Source: Anarhynchus alexandrinus
Taxonomy: Eukaryota; Chordata; Aves; Charadriiformes; Charadriidae
Assembly (NCBI GenBank): GCA_008711295.1
Contig: VUYV01000180.1
Coordinates: forward strand, 661,941 to 725,940
DNA length: 64,000 nt
Direction: 5' to 3'
Shown here: piece by piece, positions 1 through 12,600 of the stretch
How positions within the stretch are numbered: position 1 is the stretch's first letter
Layout of the letters: every line of letters starts with the position of its first letter
Notes under the pieces: model-generated
Database searches by the model: none
Seen by the model: the letters and a program-made list of their open reading frames with translations, nothing else
Told to the model about the DNA's origin: nothing
Translations under genes and position numbers: made by a program

Positions 1-185
1 GTCAGGCATGATCTGCCCTTGGTGAAGCCATGCTGGCTGTCACCAATCACCTCTTTGATTTCTGTGTGCCTCAGCAGAGTTTCCAGGAGGATCTGCTCCA
101 TGATCTTACCAGGCACAGAGGTGAGACTGACTGGCCAGTAGTACAAATAACCTTTTTGCTTTGTTTTTGCCTTTTTCTGCACTGT
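1..185 (-). mobile_element. CR1 LINE fragment, reverse-transcriptase domain (runs off window start)
   Basis: On the minus strand this reads in one open frame through the conserved early part of the CR1 reverse transcriptase: [19 protein letters not shown], then a stretch ending [10 protein letters not shown]. In CR1 ORF2 these motifs flank fingers/palm sequence, just before the catalytic FDFSKAFD-type motif. The upstream codons (about 146-185) have diverged into an A-rich, barely recognisable stretch, so the right boundary is approximate. The element continues beyond base 1. It lies in the same orientation as the collagen exon. The frame is intact but short, so this is a dead fragment. The family call is firm; the subfamily cannot be told. 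Confidence 0.92.
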
Positions 186-3100
186 CTCCAGACTAACAGT
201 AGCCAAACTGTAGCTAAACTGTAACTATTTTATTAAAGAAGCACCTACTATAAAATTTACTTTTACCTTAATGTTTACCTGATATTAAAGAGTGACTGTA
301 GGCTACACAGGCAAAACTACAGCCCACTCATTCCTCAGCGAGTAAATGCGTGCAGATACTGATGCTGGCTTGAGACTGGTCCGCGCTGGGCTAACAGCAG
401 TATCCCTCCTGTGCAGTGAACTGAAGATGGGAAGCACTCGTTGAGAAGAACACTTCCCTCCAGTCAATGCCCAGCACCTCCTCACGTTCACCTCTCTGAA
501 GTCCACAGTGAGTCCTCTTCCACCCTTTGCAGAAACCCGCTCGGGTATCACAATCTCCGTCTCACCTCAAGAGAGCCGCAGGTCTCAGACAAGCCCTTCT
601 GAATTGAAGTGAATTTCTGCCAGTTTGATATTTGCTAATTATTTTTGTCAGACTGCTTCAGCATCAGCAGCAATCCTTCAACACAGAGATAAACAGGACT
701 TCTTTTATTTATGGAGAAAACTAAGGAAAAGGCTTGGGAGAGCATTTCAGAAGACAGTTTTTGTGCAGCTTTTAGCAACTTCATAGAAGAAATGCAAAAG
801 ATATGTGTTGGGATAATAATCCACAGCGACAAAAATGTAAACATGAAAAGCCAGGCTGTGACTTAATTTAAGCCCCATTCAGTCACGTGCTAGCTAAAGC
901 ATGCTTTCACCCTCATAATTAAAAAAACATCCAGAAATTTAAAACAACTGAAGCCACACAGCAGTTGGACTTCTTGCACCATCCCAAAGATGCATAGTGA
1001 AAAAAATCAGTTAAGTCTCCGGGTTTAAATAGAAAATATGCAAGCATCAATTTAAAACACTTCTTTTTTTTAAAATCATTTTAAATGATTTTAATTACAT
1101 TATTAATCACTTCTTTTCCTAAATCTAATGGAACATGGATGTTTTCAGTAAAATGCATCAGCATTAGTTCCAGATTTAAAAAAAAAGATGAAACAGTTGA
1201 TCTTAAATTTTGGGAAATGAGTTAAAAACCACTATTGAAAAGACTAGATTCTAGCTGTAAGCAATACGCCTTGTTCCACGTGAGGCTCATGAGATGGCGG
1301 CGATTGAAGCACAATGCTCTAGGCAGACACAACTATCAAAAGGGCACCTTGCAGGCCATTTTGAGTGGACACAAGCCAAAGAAATCTGAGAGTTACTCCA
1401 ACATGTCCTCATAGCAAAGCCAACTATCAGCAACTTACAGTCCATGGGTACAAAAGAAGCCACTGAACGCACTAAGTGAGACTTGAAAAATGGGTATTTC
1501 ATGACCTTCAAGATATGGCCCAAAATATGGCTATTTTTTCAGGTAACTTTAATACTGGATTACAGAGATTATATGAGAAGATTGTCAAAAGTCTTGCTCA
1601 AGGTCAGCTGTCTGCAGCCACACACGCTTATTATTTTTTTGCAAGCAACAGTTGACGGCTGTCAGAGGTGCATGGAAAAATCTGCAAAGCAATTTCAAGT
1701 ACTTAAAACTTCCTCTTTTTAAATGCTCCTATATATCCTTCAGGACACTTAAATGGTATGGCATTGAATAATTATTTGTAATAAAGTTGTGGTATGAACA
1801 CTTCCAAAAATTGTCCTTACTGAGTCCTTTCTCCAAAGATTAAATTTTGTCTTGCAGAGACTCTTGCACCACTGCTACACCAATGAATATTCCTGATGTG
1901 CCGCCAACAGGGATCCCTGGTGGGGCTGCTGCCCTAGAAGTCAGGAAGCCACTGGTTACACCTCACTGCCCTGCTACTTCAGCCTAAGAAATGCAAAGTA
2001 TGAGTTACTTTTGGTTAAATTAAGCCCATATTAATTTCTTGGCCAAAGCTCATGAGTTCCTTTTAGGGAGAGACGGGTGCTGTGCAGTGCAGCTGCTCTC
2101 CTTGCTGTCCTTCCTAAGGACCACAGGAACCCAATGGGATGGTCAAACTCTAAAAAAGAGACCAGTGATTTTTGGTGGTGCCTATTTAATGGGACTGCTC
2201 AAATGAAGTCATCCCAAACTGTTAGCTGCTTCTCACAGCATCTGCCAGAAAAGTTTCTCTGGCTTTCTTTGGAAGGCAGAAATGAGGCATACAACACTGC
2301 CATCTCTGTACCACCTTCTTCTGAGTGGATTTCCTTTTGGGAAGGTGGAGAGAAGGGGTGAACACAGGAGATCTTCCTTCGTGGGGGCTGTTCATCCACC
2401 TCGCCTATGGGAGTCCTTGGTGCCACTCTACACTCTCAGATCTTCCTTCCATTGGTCTTCATGGGGACTGAGAGGACTGGGGTAGCACCCAGTACACGTG
2501 CACCTACAACCCTGGTCAGTGCTGCCCACCTTCCTTGAGTAAAGAAGAATTTCCATCTCCATGCTATTGATCTACAATAGGCTCTACAAACATCTAAAAA
2601 TGAACAGCTTGTGTGCAGTACTCAGTTTTCTTTACCAAGTTAAGTAAAATTCACATAACAATTGGAGAGATTCATTTTAATCCTCTGCATGAAGACTATG
2701 ACACTAAAAATGAGCAGAAATACTATGAAAAATGAACGTCCTATGGCCACTTACTATCGCAAGCATGAAATACAGAGCTCCTTGTTTAAGTTCTCCTACA
2801 CCATTCCAGTCTATTCTCTCCTCATTAAGTCCACAGAAAGACTATTCATTCATGATAAGTTAGTTTGATTAGTTCAGATAATTTTCCATGGCTGTTCACA
2901 TGCTCTGTTCTGCCTTCTGCAAAACTGCTTACAAGCTGCAGTCACGGCAAAGAACTTTTGAGTCATTCTCCTGAACTTGCTCCAAAATTTGTCTGCACTG
3001 CCCAGTGCCTAAACCCACCAAAATAATCATCATAATGTTTGTATGTGGTGCTATTAGTTAAACATTCGGAGCTATAGCTGGAGAAATAAGGATTAGAACT

Positions 3101-6100
3101 TTTGCTAGTAATTATAATCAGATGCCTGCAACAATCATTGCGGTTTTGCCCAATCGTTCGGTTGTTGCTCAGACAGACTATCCACGACATAAGCGGAAAA
3201 TTCCCGTGAGAAAAGAGTCTGGAAATAAGGTCCAAATGGTGCACTCTATTGGTTTGAATGGAGAAAATAAGTGGGGTTTTTGTCAGTTTATTTTGATTAT
3301 GGGGTAGCCAGAATAAACTGAACGTACCCCAATAAATGACATAACTTTTATCATTGCAGTGTATTAATTTTTTCATTATTATATATTTTTAACATTTAAA
3401 AAACTATGGATAGAAAAAAATTACTGGCAACTGATACACATATACTAAATATTTTTATCCACATTTTATTGGTAAACAATTTTCTGACACATTTGTAAGT
3501 AAACAGACTGTAAAACATATCTCTAGACAAGTATCAATGTAGATGGATAAACAGTCTGAGAGAGGAGGTTTCCAAAAAATCCCAAGCTATCGTGTAATAT
3601 TAACAGGAATACAGTGTGCTCTCAGCAGCACTACTCGGAGTGAAATGTTATGCCCATGGATGGTAAAGCAATGAATAAGCTGCAGTGAGTCCTGGTTGTG
3701 AAGCGCTGTGTTTGAAGGCTGGACACGAATGCCAAAAAATCTGTACAGTGAAGTGCTACTAGACCTACAGATCCCAAGTAGGCCATATGAGAGCTTATCA
3801 CTCTTCTTGCTGTGGAAAAGCAAAGTGAAACACAAGCTTAGCCACTGCATACTTGCAGCTTTTCTACATCTGCAGGGCTAAACAAAGCCAGGAACATAAA
3901 GCCACCCAAGCCACCCATTCTGAGGGCAGTCCAAAGAGAGTCCAGCACTGGATTTAAGCAGTCTTAAAACCAGAGCTGTTCAGGATTATTGCGCTGAATG
4001 TTTTCTTATCAGAAAATACCAATCTGTCAGAAAGGATTCTTTGAATGGATCAGTTTAGAAGACACTGGGGGGAAAAAACGGGACAGAATTCCCAATTTCA
4101 AAACGGGAGTTTTGGTCAAGATGAAAAAAGGTGCCAACTCTTATGCTAGCGAATGGCTACAGCACTCACAGGAGACATGGGAAGCTCAGGTTCAAGCCTA
4201 GAGCACAGCTGCATTGCCACGTCTGTATTTCTTTTTCTAAATAAGGTTTTCCATCCCAGTCCTTTAAAAAAATAATTCTCAGTTTTGCCTTATTTAGGAA
4301 TAAAATATCCCACGTCTTGAAAATATTTCAGGTCAGCAAAATTTGCTCTGTTAATGTTCTGTTCTGCCATACACCACCCAAGAGCAGTCTCCTTGCTTTT
4401 GTGCTGGAGGGCAGCATGTTTGGATCTTGCTGCCTCCTGCCTTTTACACCTGCTATGCTGTGAATGGAGTCAATGTCACCAGGCTGGCTCTCCTGGCCTT
4501 ATTCCAGCCTAAGATTTCCTCATGCTGGAGGGAACCTCTTCAGCTGCTTTTACAGAGCAGCTTGAATTCCCTTTTCCTCTGCTGCAGTTTTCCAAAAGGG
4601 GACTGAGCAGAATTTTCATCTTCCTTAATTTTCATCTTTTTCCCAACAGTGTAGCTTCTGACCAATACGGCTTTGGCAACTAAAGTGAAGGAGGTAACAA
4701 CTTGAGCACTCATCTTAATTAAATGGGCTTCTATTGTCATTTAACTTTTATACTCCCTAATCTTCATCTGAACTGAAATGCAAGTGTACACGCTGCAAAT
4801 CAGAACTCAGATTTAGATGCACTTCTTTCTGAAAGAATTAGTGAAAAAGGAAAAGGTGGTACAGATTGAACACAGTGCTGGAATAGGATGTTCACTGGCT
4901 TGCAGCAGTGGATGCAGAAAAGGTTCCCACTGCACAGAGAGACTGATGGCAGAAGTCTGCTAGAATAAGCTTTCCTTCTGGGTCAACTTCTGGCCTTTTA
5001 CAGTTTCTTTATGTTAAAATCTATGATTCATAGATTTCTCTGCCTTTCACTATAAGATTTTCTTAATTTGGGACTATTGTAGCTTTCAGTGCACAGCCAT
5101 CGCTGCTATTTAAACAGTTGGTATGTTGCAATAAACTCTATTGCCTTGTCATCTCTGATTAACTCCACTGAGTTCAATTACACCACTCCAGTACTAGACC
5201 AGTGCAGCTGAACTGGGAACAAATTTGGGTCTAACATCTAACAGATGTGCGATGGGAAAATTTCCAGTGTCTCTCCTTTTTTTCTTAGAAAGCAGTTTAG
5301 AGTAAAAGCTAGTTTAACTCCAGTTTCTCATAGCTCAGAGTCTCTCACAATAACAAGCTTTAGGAATAACATGGGAATGAAAGAAAGCATACTAATATAA
5401 CAAGAGGGAATAACAGCTCTGCTTAAAATACAAACTATTTCACATGCGTATTCCTATCCGTATTATATAGAATCCTTCCGCTGAAAGCATTCCAAGAATG
5501 TGCCATTTACCATTAAATCAATGAAGTCAAAGAGCATGGGAATGTACTCTCAGATCCCAGAAGAATCCATCCAGATTGCGCTATCAACAACCTGCAATGT
5601 AGTGCAAGGTTGAGCCCGAGCCCGATACTTTGTCCAAAAGCCGGGTGATTATTTTTTTGAAAGCCTCAAATGCAAGCACTTAAAGAGTACCATTTGTGAC
5701 TATTTGTCTCAGGAAAGTTAAGCAAAGTTGGAAAACAATGCTTTCTTAATGAACATATTTTATATTCTCTCAGTCCATATGCAAATGTTTATCGCAAACA
5801 AAATGTATGTAGGCTGTTCTGAAAACAACCCCCTAAAAATAAGTAATTGATGCTTACTCAAATACATGGCAGAAGCAGGAATTTTGCTGAGTTATTACAC
5901 GCTCAGCTTTTTCACCCCATGCCTCGTCTAATGCTAGGACCCCAGCTTCTGAGATAAATATGATTCTTGTATAAACACATTCTTTCCAACAATATTCATC
6001 TGGCTCTTTGCGTCTAAGAGAGTATGAAACGTTACAGAGCTCTCACCACTTCATTCTCTCTCTCATTCAGCAAGCAAAAATAAATCTTTGCTTTTTCTGC

Positions 6101-7320
6101 TGGTATATAATATGCAGTGCCAGGAGCTGCAAAATCCTTCCCTTTTCTAGTAGTGTCTAGTGCACTCAAGAACTCGTCGTTAGCCACAGACGTGAGGAAA
6201 TGTTAAACAAAGTTGCTACTGCATAATCATCTCCTCCTACATGAGCTCTTGCGATAGGTTTAATATTCAGCTGCACTTGAAGAATATCCTTGTTGAGATT
6301 AATGTGGCATCATAGCCGGACTGCTTGCGTAGTTTTATTTAGAGTGGCGTCAGCATCCCTGCAGAGCGATCCAGCTTGGCTATTTAAAACACGTCTCAAC
6401 AAGGCAAGAAATCTGATTTTTCGCACTGAATGCCCTGCAATTTTCACAGGGGAGTGGGGAGGTCTCGACTGCTGTTGGTCTTCAAAAGAAGAAGTCCTTA
6501 CTACATGCAGGACAGAACGTGGCTCCTCCTTTTCACTTTGGGCTACATTTAAAGAGAAGCACCCACCACAGCTTGCCAGCTCCTGGATCCAGAGGCTTAT
6601 CCCACCCATTCCCTTACTATATATCAGGATGAGACACAGGTGCTCCTTGCCTCCTTCTTCCCCTTCCTCTGCCCCATACTTTACTGGAAGACCATGAAGC
6701 TCAGGAAGATGGAGGAATAGAGCTTGTAGAAGCACAAGCACTGCAGGGCTCGTTGCATGAAGACCTGCAGTATCCTTCAATTTGGACACCACTCCAATGA
6801 AACAGCAGGTACCAAACAGTTTCATGGAGACAACAAGCAGAAATTAAGAACACTACCATGATTTGATAGCTAAGATACCGCACTAACACTCTGCAGCCCT
6901 GAGTAGTTTAATTCTCAGCTCCATCACACCTTTCCTTCTTAACACTGGCAAACTCTTACAGCTGCATCAGTGGATAACTCCTCCTTCAAGTCTCTGTCTC
7001 TGGTGCTTCAATAGGCAGCATCTTCTCCAGTAGCAAAACCGTACCTTTTTCTCCTTTTTGCATCACTTTAGTAAATAATGCCCTTCTTCAGATTAGGACC
7101 ACATTTCTGTGTTAATAATACTGACAGCAGAATAGCTGTAACTCAATCTGTCATGCTAATTTGGAACTGTCTGTTAAAGAAGTCCATGTTTATATCTTTG
7201 CTTATTTCATTTTACAAAGAAGACAATGACCCTAAAATTGTTTGCATGAATTTTCTTCACAGTAAACTCATATTAATTGTGAGAGCGATTTGTTCAGTAA
7301 AAGCATGAGTAAGCACTCTT
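186..7320. other. Non-coding DNA, probable intron; no gene seen
   Basis: AT-rich sequence with scattered short open frames in both directions, none with a recognisable domain. The longest is a 171-codon minus-strand frame at 6310-6825 that overlaps a 135-codon plus frame; both look like chance. A perfect AT palindrome lies at 1072-1092. If the collagen exon assignment is right, this is part of the large intron downstream of that exon. Confidence 0.6.
1072..1092. repeat. AT-rich palindrome
   Basis: The sequence aaaatcatt-ttaaatgatttt is nearly a perfect inverted repeat with almost no loop, set in an A/T-rich stretch. It could extrude as a small cruciform, but nothing shows a function. Confidence 0.6.
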
Positions 7321-7364
7321 GCGCGCGCGCACACACACACACACAAACACGCACACATGCACAC
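7321..7364. repeat. (GC)5(AC)n compound microsatellite
   Basis: Five GC dinucleotides pass directly into about seven AC units and then an interrupted ACAC/GCAC/ATGCAC tail. Nearly all of the 44 bases alternate purine and pyrimidine, the pattern most prone to left-handed Z-DNA. It is a likely length-polymorphic marker. Open frames crossing it are artefacts of the dinucleotide repeat. Confidence 0.95.
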
Positions 7365-10300
7365 GGAAAGCTCTTCATGCCTAGCGTGCAGGTGTCCATT
7401 TTTGTGGAGGAGGGGAACCACAGTTCTTTCACATTTGCTCATCTTCCTTCTTGCGTGCCTGCTGAGCTCCACTCTCTGGAGGTCCACCTCTGGGGAGAGA
7501 AACGTGATATGGGCAGCTTTCTATATTTAGATCCGAGAACAACTGAGAAGCCCAACGTCGGCCGCACTGAGCAGCTTTTCTCTCTATTGCCGTGTCTACA
7601 GCAGCCTTGAAAATTCACGCTCTGCACAGCAAAGGACCATGCCTCTTCATCAACTACGAGTTGGCTTATACTCCATTGGCATTTGTAGAGCACATGAGTA
7701 ACACTGAGCCAACACAGTGTACAGATGAAAACCAGAACCTGACCCACCAAAGCATCCTTTTCAGAGTTACATTGCTCCAGCTGCAACTCAGCGCTTTGCA
7801 TAAAAACGGAGGCTGTTTTCTTCTCTTTAGTAAGGGTAATGGACTTTTATGGCTGAGTTCTCCATCAGTGTATGTTTGACACAGGGAACTAAAAAAAAAT
7901 GTTTTCCTGTTTCTTTGTCTGTGTATAACGACATGTGCCAAAAGGAAGTATGTTTGGACATTATTATGCAGCTTGCTGAGAAACTATCTTAAACGTGAGG
8001 TTTCTTCTTTCCTACTAGCCATTATGATTCCTTATCTCAAGCATTCAAACTATTTGCTAATTAGTCTCTCTTCTGTTGTTTTTATGTGCTTTTTGTTGTT
8101 TTACAAAGTAGTTGCTATGAAAATAATAATAACTTGTGGACATGAACATTTCTGTCCGTTTTTTTTCTTAATATTGAAAGGCCCTATTTTTATTGAGTAG
8201 AAATGTTAATATATCTCTGGGAATATCCTTCTAGAAAGCAGGTTGAATTTTGGTATGAGATTGTCTGAAAAGCTGGTGAAATAAAAAGACTAAGTCTTTT
8301 TGTGACTAATTGCTACCCGGAGTTATTACGAAGGCCTGATCTATACCATTAAAATGAGTTGAAAATAGACCCCCATCTACTTTACATTATATAAGATACA
8401 TTAGGCATAAAGGCTTCAATTATTTTTCATTGCAAGATTTAGTTTCCATTTATCTGTTATCTTGCTTTAGCCCTAAGGAAAATCCCAATGTATTCAGACA
8501 TGCTTGTCTATACATTAACATATTTAGGGTGCTTTTCACACATCTCATGCCCACAAAGTTGCCAATGTGACTAAACGCAGAGGGAAAAATAAAATGTGAC
8601 CTGTATATGGGAACAAGAACTTTTGACCAGAGCTGTGCAGCATTTTGCTCTAGCTGGTGCTAGGATTGCTCCGCTAATGCACAGCTGAAATTCACAACTA
8701 AAACATGGAGACAGAGTGGTTGTTTCTTTTAAAAAAAGGTAGATGGTATCAAAACCAACTTCTAAAATCTTCCAACAGAAACATCTTTCCATCTGCTGCT
8801 ATAGTTTCTTTATCCTGAAATTGTTCTGTGGAATTTCCTGTTTACTCTCAATCTCCTAATTTATAGATCACGTCCTTCAACACCAATGGAAGAGTTTATG
8901 TAATTCCCATTCACTGAATTCCTTCATTACGCTCTTTTAGAACAAACTGTATTATTATCTTAATGTGTGTAAGTTCAAGAGGTTCAGCATTTCTTTATAA
9001 TGACTTTTTCTACAAACTTCAATTTAATTGCAAGTTTGAGCCTCTTACTGACAATTGCCTAATAAAAAAAGAAAATTAAATTCAAACTACTGGAGTAAAA
9101 CCTACAGCGTATCTCACAGAGTAACACTACCATTAGTTTTGAATTTCCTCATTTTGTTGGTGCTTCCAGTATGCATTAGTTCTATGGAAACACCAACAAA
9201 ATATAATGTCTCCTATTCGGTTACCTTCCTAAGAAATCCTTCTCCTTATCACTTTGATGACTGATCTCGAAGTACAGGATCAGCCTGGAGCAGACCCTCC
9301 AGCGCGAAAGCTGCAAGAGATATAGGTGACCAACTCAGAAGGGAGAAGTTTTCAAATACTTGCCTAAGCAACTGCCCTTTCAAGGAGTCGGTAGGATAGG
9401 CAGCCTTTTGTGGGAGCTCACCCCTGGCTAGACAGATGCTTCTTGACCAGCGGAGACCAGGCCCCGGCTCTTCTAACCCCCTCCCTTTTCCTCCCACCAC
9501 ATTTCCTTTACAGAAAGGTCTCTATAGCAAAGGACAGACACAGAAATCCAGCCTGCGCTGTCCTTCCTAGGCAGTATTTAAGGAGGAGGATGGATGAGTC
9601 ACTTTTTCCATCTCACAGAAGCACGCACTTCCATCCTCAGCCTGCAACCTTCCTGCAGCCTGGGAAAATGGAAGAAGAGAGCTCTGGATCCCAGTGCACA
9701 CCACCGTTCCTCTCTCTGTCACCAAGGAAGCCTTACAAAATCCACTCCTAGAATGGCTTTGGAAAATTGTGATTCAGTTTATTTACTAAAATAAGATTTA
9801 TATCACTAAGGCCTCACTGCATTTTTAAGTGGTTTCTTGAAAATCTTCCAAAGGTTGACTTGGGAACCAGATTCATTTTAGCTTAGCAGAAACATCTTTT
9901 AATCAAGTACGTAAGAAGCAAAGGCCATTGCTGCTGACTGGCCAAACTCAAGATGTGATTAAATAATACTCATGGCCCTTCGCCTTGACTCCTCCGCCTT
10001 CTCCCCTGAAGTAACGTGGCAGGAAAGGCCCCCTCGTTCCCTCCCCGACACCATCAAGAGAGGGCTGGGTGCTCACTGCCCACGGCAAGAGAGGCTGAGA
10101 TGGCATTGAGCCGTCTATTTAAACAGCATGCTGGCTGCCCATGGTGAGGGAGCTGGGCACTCTTATACCATGTAGCCTAACCTGGACATAAGACTAACAA
10201 AATGTTGCACTGACAATACCCCAATCCCCTCCATTTCCAGCAAATTCATTCAAACAGGGAGAGGAACACAAACACATCAACTTCTGCTCCATGACACCTT

Positions 10301-12290
10301 ATCAAGGATCGTGTCCACCGCATAAACATTTACACAGAATGGACTTAAGTTATCTTCCCCTTGTGCAACCCTGAGCCCCGCTGCGTTTCGATCGCTTTCC
10401 TCTACTGCCCAGCTCACTGTTCCCTCCTGCTCCCCGCTGCTCATCTCCTCTTCTGGCCTTAGTCCCAGCCATCTGCTGTGGGTTCCTAGACAAATCACAT
10501 CCACAACCTTCCTCCTTCTGTCTCCTTCACCATCCACTCCCACACCCTCCTGAAATCTCTTTGCCAAATAGCCACTTGGCAAGAAGAGCATCTTCAGGTT
10601 CATCAGGTGCACATTCCTGGAGTGAAAAGCACCAGCTAAAATAGAAGGGTGGGGTTGGCATAGGGATAGCCAGGGAGAAAAAGAAAAACAAACAGGCAAC
10701 AAAAGCAGCGTAGGAAAGCATTATATAGACTCAGGAGATTCCTTGCCTGGTAGCATGGATGGCCATCTGGGTTTCGATGAACCTTAGAGTGAATAAAACA
10801 CCCCACCTTACTTCTAATCTATAACCTGGTCTTAAAATAGAAGAAGAAAGAAAACAACAGCAAGAAGAAGGTGGCTGGAGTACTTTGATAAAATTTTTAT
10901 GGGCTGTGAGATACTCTAAAATCCGTCACTGAAAACCAGCCAGCAATACAAAGAGCTAATCTGAAGGCTTGCATTTTTTGTTTCAGCAGAACAAAGTACA
11001 AAACAGACCAAAATCAAAACACAGCTAATTTTCAGGAGACACTGGGTGGTAAGAAGCAGTTGTGTTTTGTAAGAATAAGCCATCAGAAGAAGAATGCACC
11101 CTATTTTGATTTTTTTTTTCTAAACATGGATTTGAGGTCAATGAAGGCAAATGAGCTCACCTCCCAGTAGAGATAAAATTCCACTCATACAACTGATTAG
11201 CTAAAAGACAGTCCTCATCATACTAAAACTATTCCTATCAACCCCCCCTCCTGAAACCTTCCCACAACCCTCCCCCCCCCCCAGTTCTCAGTGCATTGGA
11301 AAAGTAGCTGCTGACAAATAGGAGAGCTGCCCGTCTACTGAGTTTTCCAAGTGTTATGTTTTGGCTATTTATTGGCATAGTTACATTGCAAGTGAACTTC
11401 TCACTCGCGGATATGTTCCAGCAAAATTTTGACCTAAGCAAAGCGTGCCCAGTCATTTTGGCCAATTGGCAGCGGTTGATTAAGATCCCTGTTATTTTTA
11501 CTTTGTTTTGACTGGCTTTGAAAAGGCAGTCCTAAACAGGCTTTTCTCACTTTCTGGAATCTTAAGGAGTTGAGGAGGTATCATACTGCACGTGTAGAAA
11601 CTATGGTGGGTCCATGCAATGCTGTAAGGCTGCCCCTTACACATTAATACCTCCTCACTCTGATTTATTACCCATCTATCAAAACAAGATGTACTGTTGT
11701 GCAAGCATTCCTTCCAAACTTTGATAAGGGAAATGATATTAAAACCCAAAGGGGTATACACAGATTTCCACAACTCCTGGTGAATGTCACATTCTTCTCA
11801 TGCTCCTCACCTTTTCCCAGCTAGAGGCTGCATTTTCCAGCTGCTTTCTAGAAATACTCAAAGCATCCTGAATGGTGTGAAATTCTGACTGGGGACAGAA
11901 GAAAGCCTCTAGTGACAGGAGAAGATAATTGTCATACTGACTGACAATTCTTACGGTATTTGTTGCAGAGATAGTTGTATAACCCATGGAATAATTCTCC
12001 ACCTCCTCAGACTTCAATCCTTTAGGTATAGCTCCCACTAACAAGAGTTAGTTGGCAATAAAGAGAGTTGCACTAAATATTGAACTGCAATATTCAGATA
12101 CATATACACATTTGTCCAACACCAGAGTCAAATCTGAAGAGATGCCATGGCAACAACATATTCCAAGATGGAAATGACAGTTGTCTCATCTAATGACATT
12201 CCTTGTCTCTGAGTTTTTGAACATTGTAGACAGGCTTACATACCCCGTAAGACACATGAAGTAATCTCTATGCTTTTCCTGGTATCGATA
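7365..12290. other. Non-coding DNA; no gene seen
   Basis: No exon, RNA gene or intact repeat could be recognised. A moderately GC-rich patch lies near 9990-10160, with a TATTTAAA-like box near 10116 but no associated gene evidence. A C-rich stretch at 11240-11283 includes a run of about 11 C. Short open frames here lack domains. Confidence 0.55.
11240..11283. repeat. C-rich low-complexity tract
   Basis: Two C runs (7 and about 11 bases) are separated by a short mixed segment. On the minus strand this gives long G runs. It is low-complexity sequence, also a place where sequencing length errors are likely. Confidence 0.7.
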
Positions 12291-12600
12291 AACTCTTGGC
12301 CAGGTAAGTTCAGTTCTGGACACTGCATTTCAAGAGTCAAGATGGAAATAACAAGGAATGACCAGTGATACAAGAAGCTTTAACTACAAGTAATAAATGA
12401 GCAAGTCATGTCTCCCTAGCCTGCAGTAGCAAAGACGAAGTGGGGACACAGCAGCAGAGAGATACCAGCGCATGCACTTCAGATGTGTTGACAAGCTTGC
12501 TGGGGAAGACTGTGGAATCTCCATCATTGGAGGTCTTAAAGAGAAAGGTAGACATTTCTCTGTCAGGAACAGTAACAGGGGTGCATACCTTACAGTCTAC
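12290..12600 (+). mobile_element. Old CR1/L3-like LINE 3' remnant
   Basis: The stretch cagttctggacactgcatttcaaga near 12310 fits the CR1/L3 coding line for the QFWSPHF-type motif. Further on, tggaatctccatcattggaggtcttaaagagaaaggtagaca near 12510-12555 matches the typical CR1 3' segment (W-x-S-x-x-x-L-E-V-F-K type). Stops and indels are frequent, so it is an ancient dead copy. Boundaries are approximate, and the assignment rests on pattern recognition rather than alignment. Confidence 0.55.

Noticed and set aside
2963..3376. 137-codon minus-strand open frame
   Set aside because: Low-complexity mix of Ser/Asn/Ile with no recognisable domain, in AT-rich DNA; consistent with chance.
6310..6825. 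171-codon minus-strand open frame, the longest in the window
   Set aside because: A rough expectation for 64 kb in six frames is one or two stop-free runs of this length by chance. It overlaps another open frame on the opposite strand, has no domain, and lacks codon or splice support.
10100..10160. TATTTAAA-like box in a moderately GC-rich patch
   Set aside because: No downstream open frame or exon, and the motif is common by chance in AT-rich DNA.
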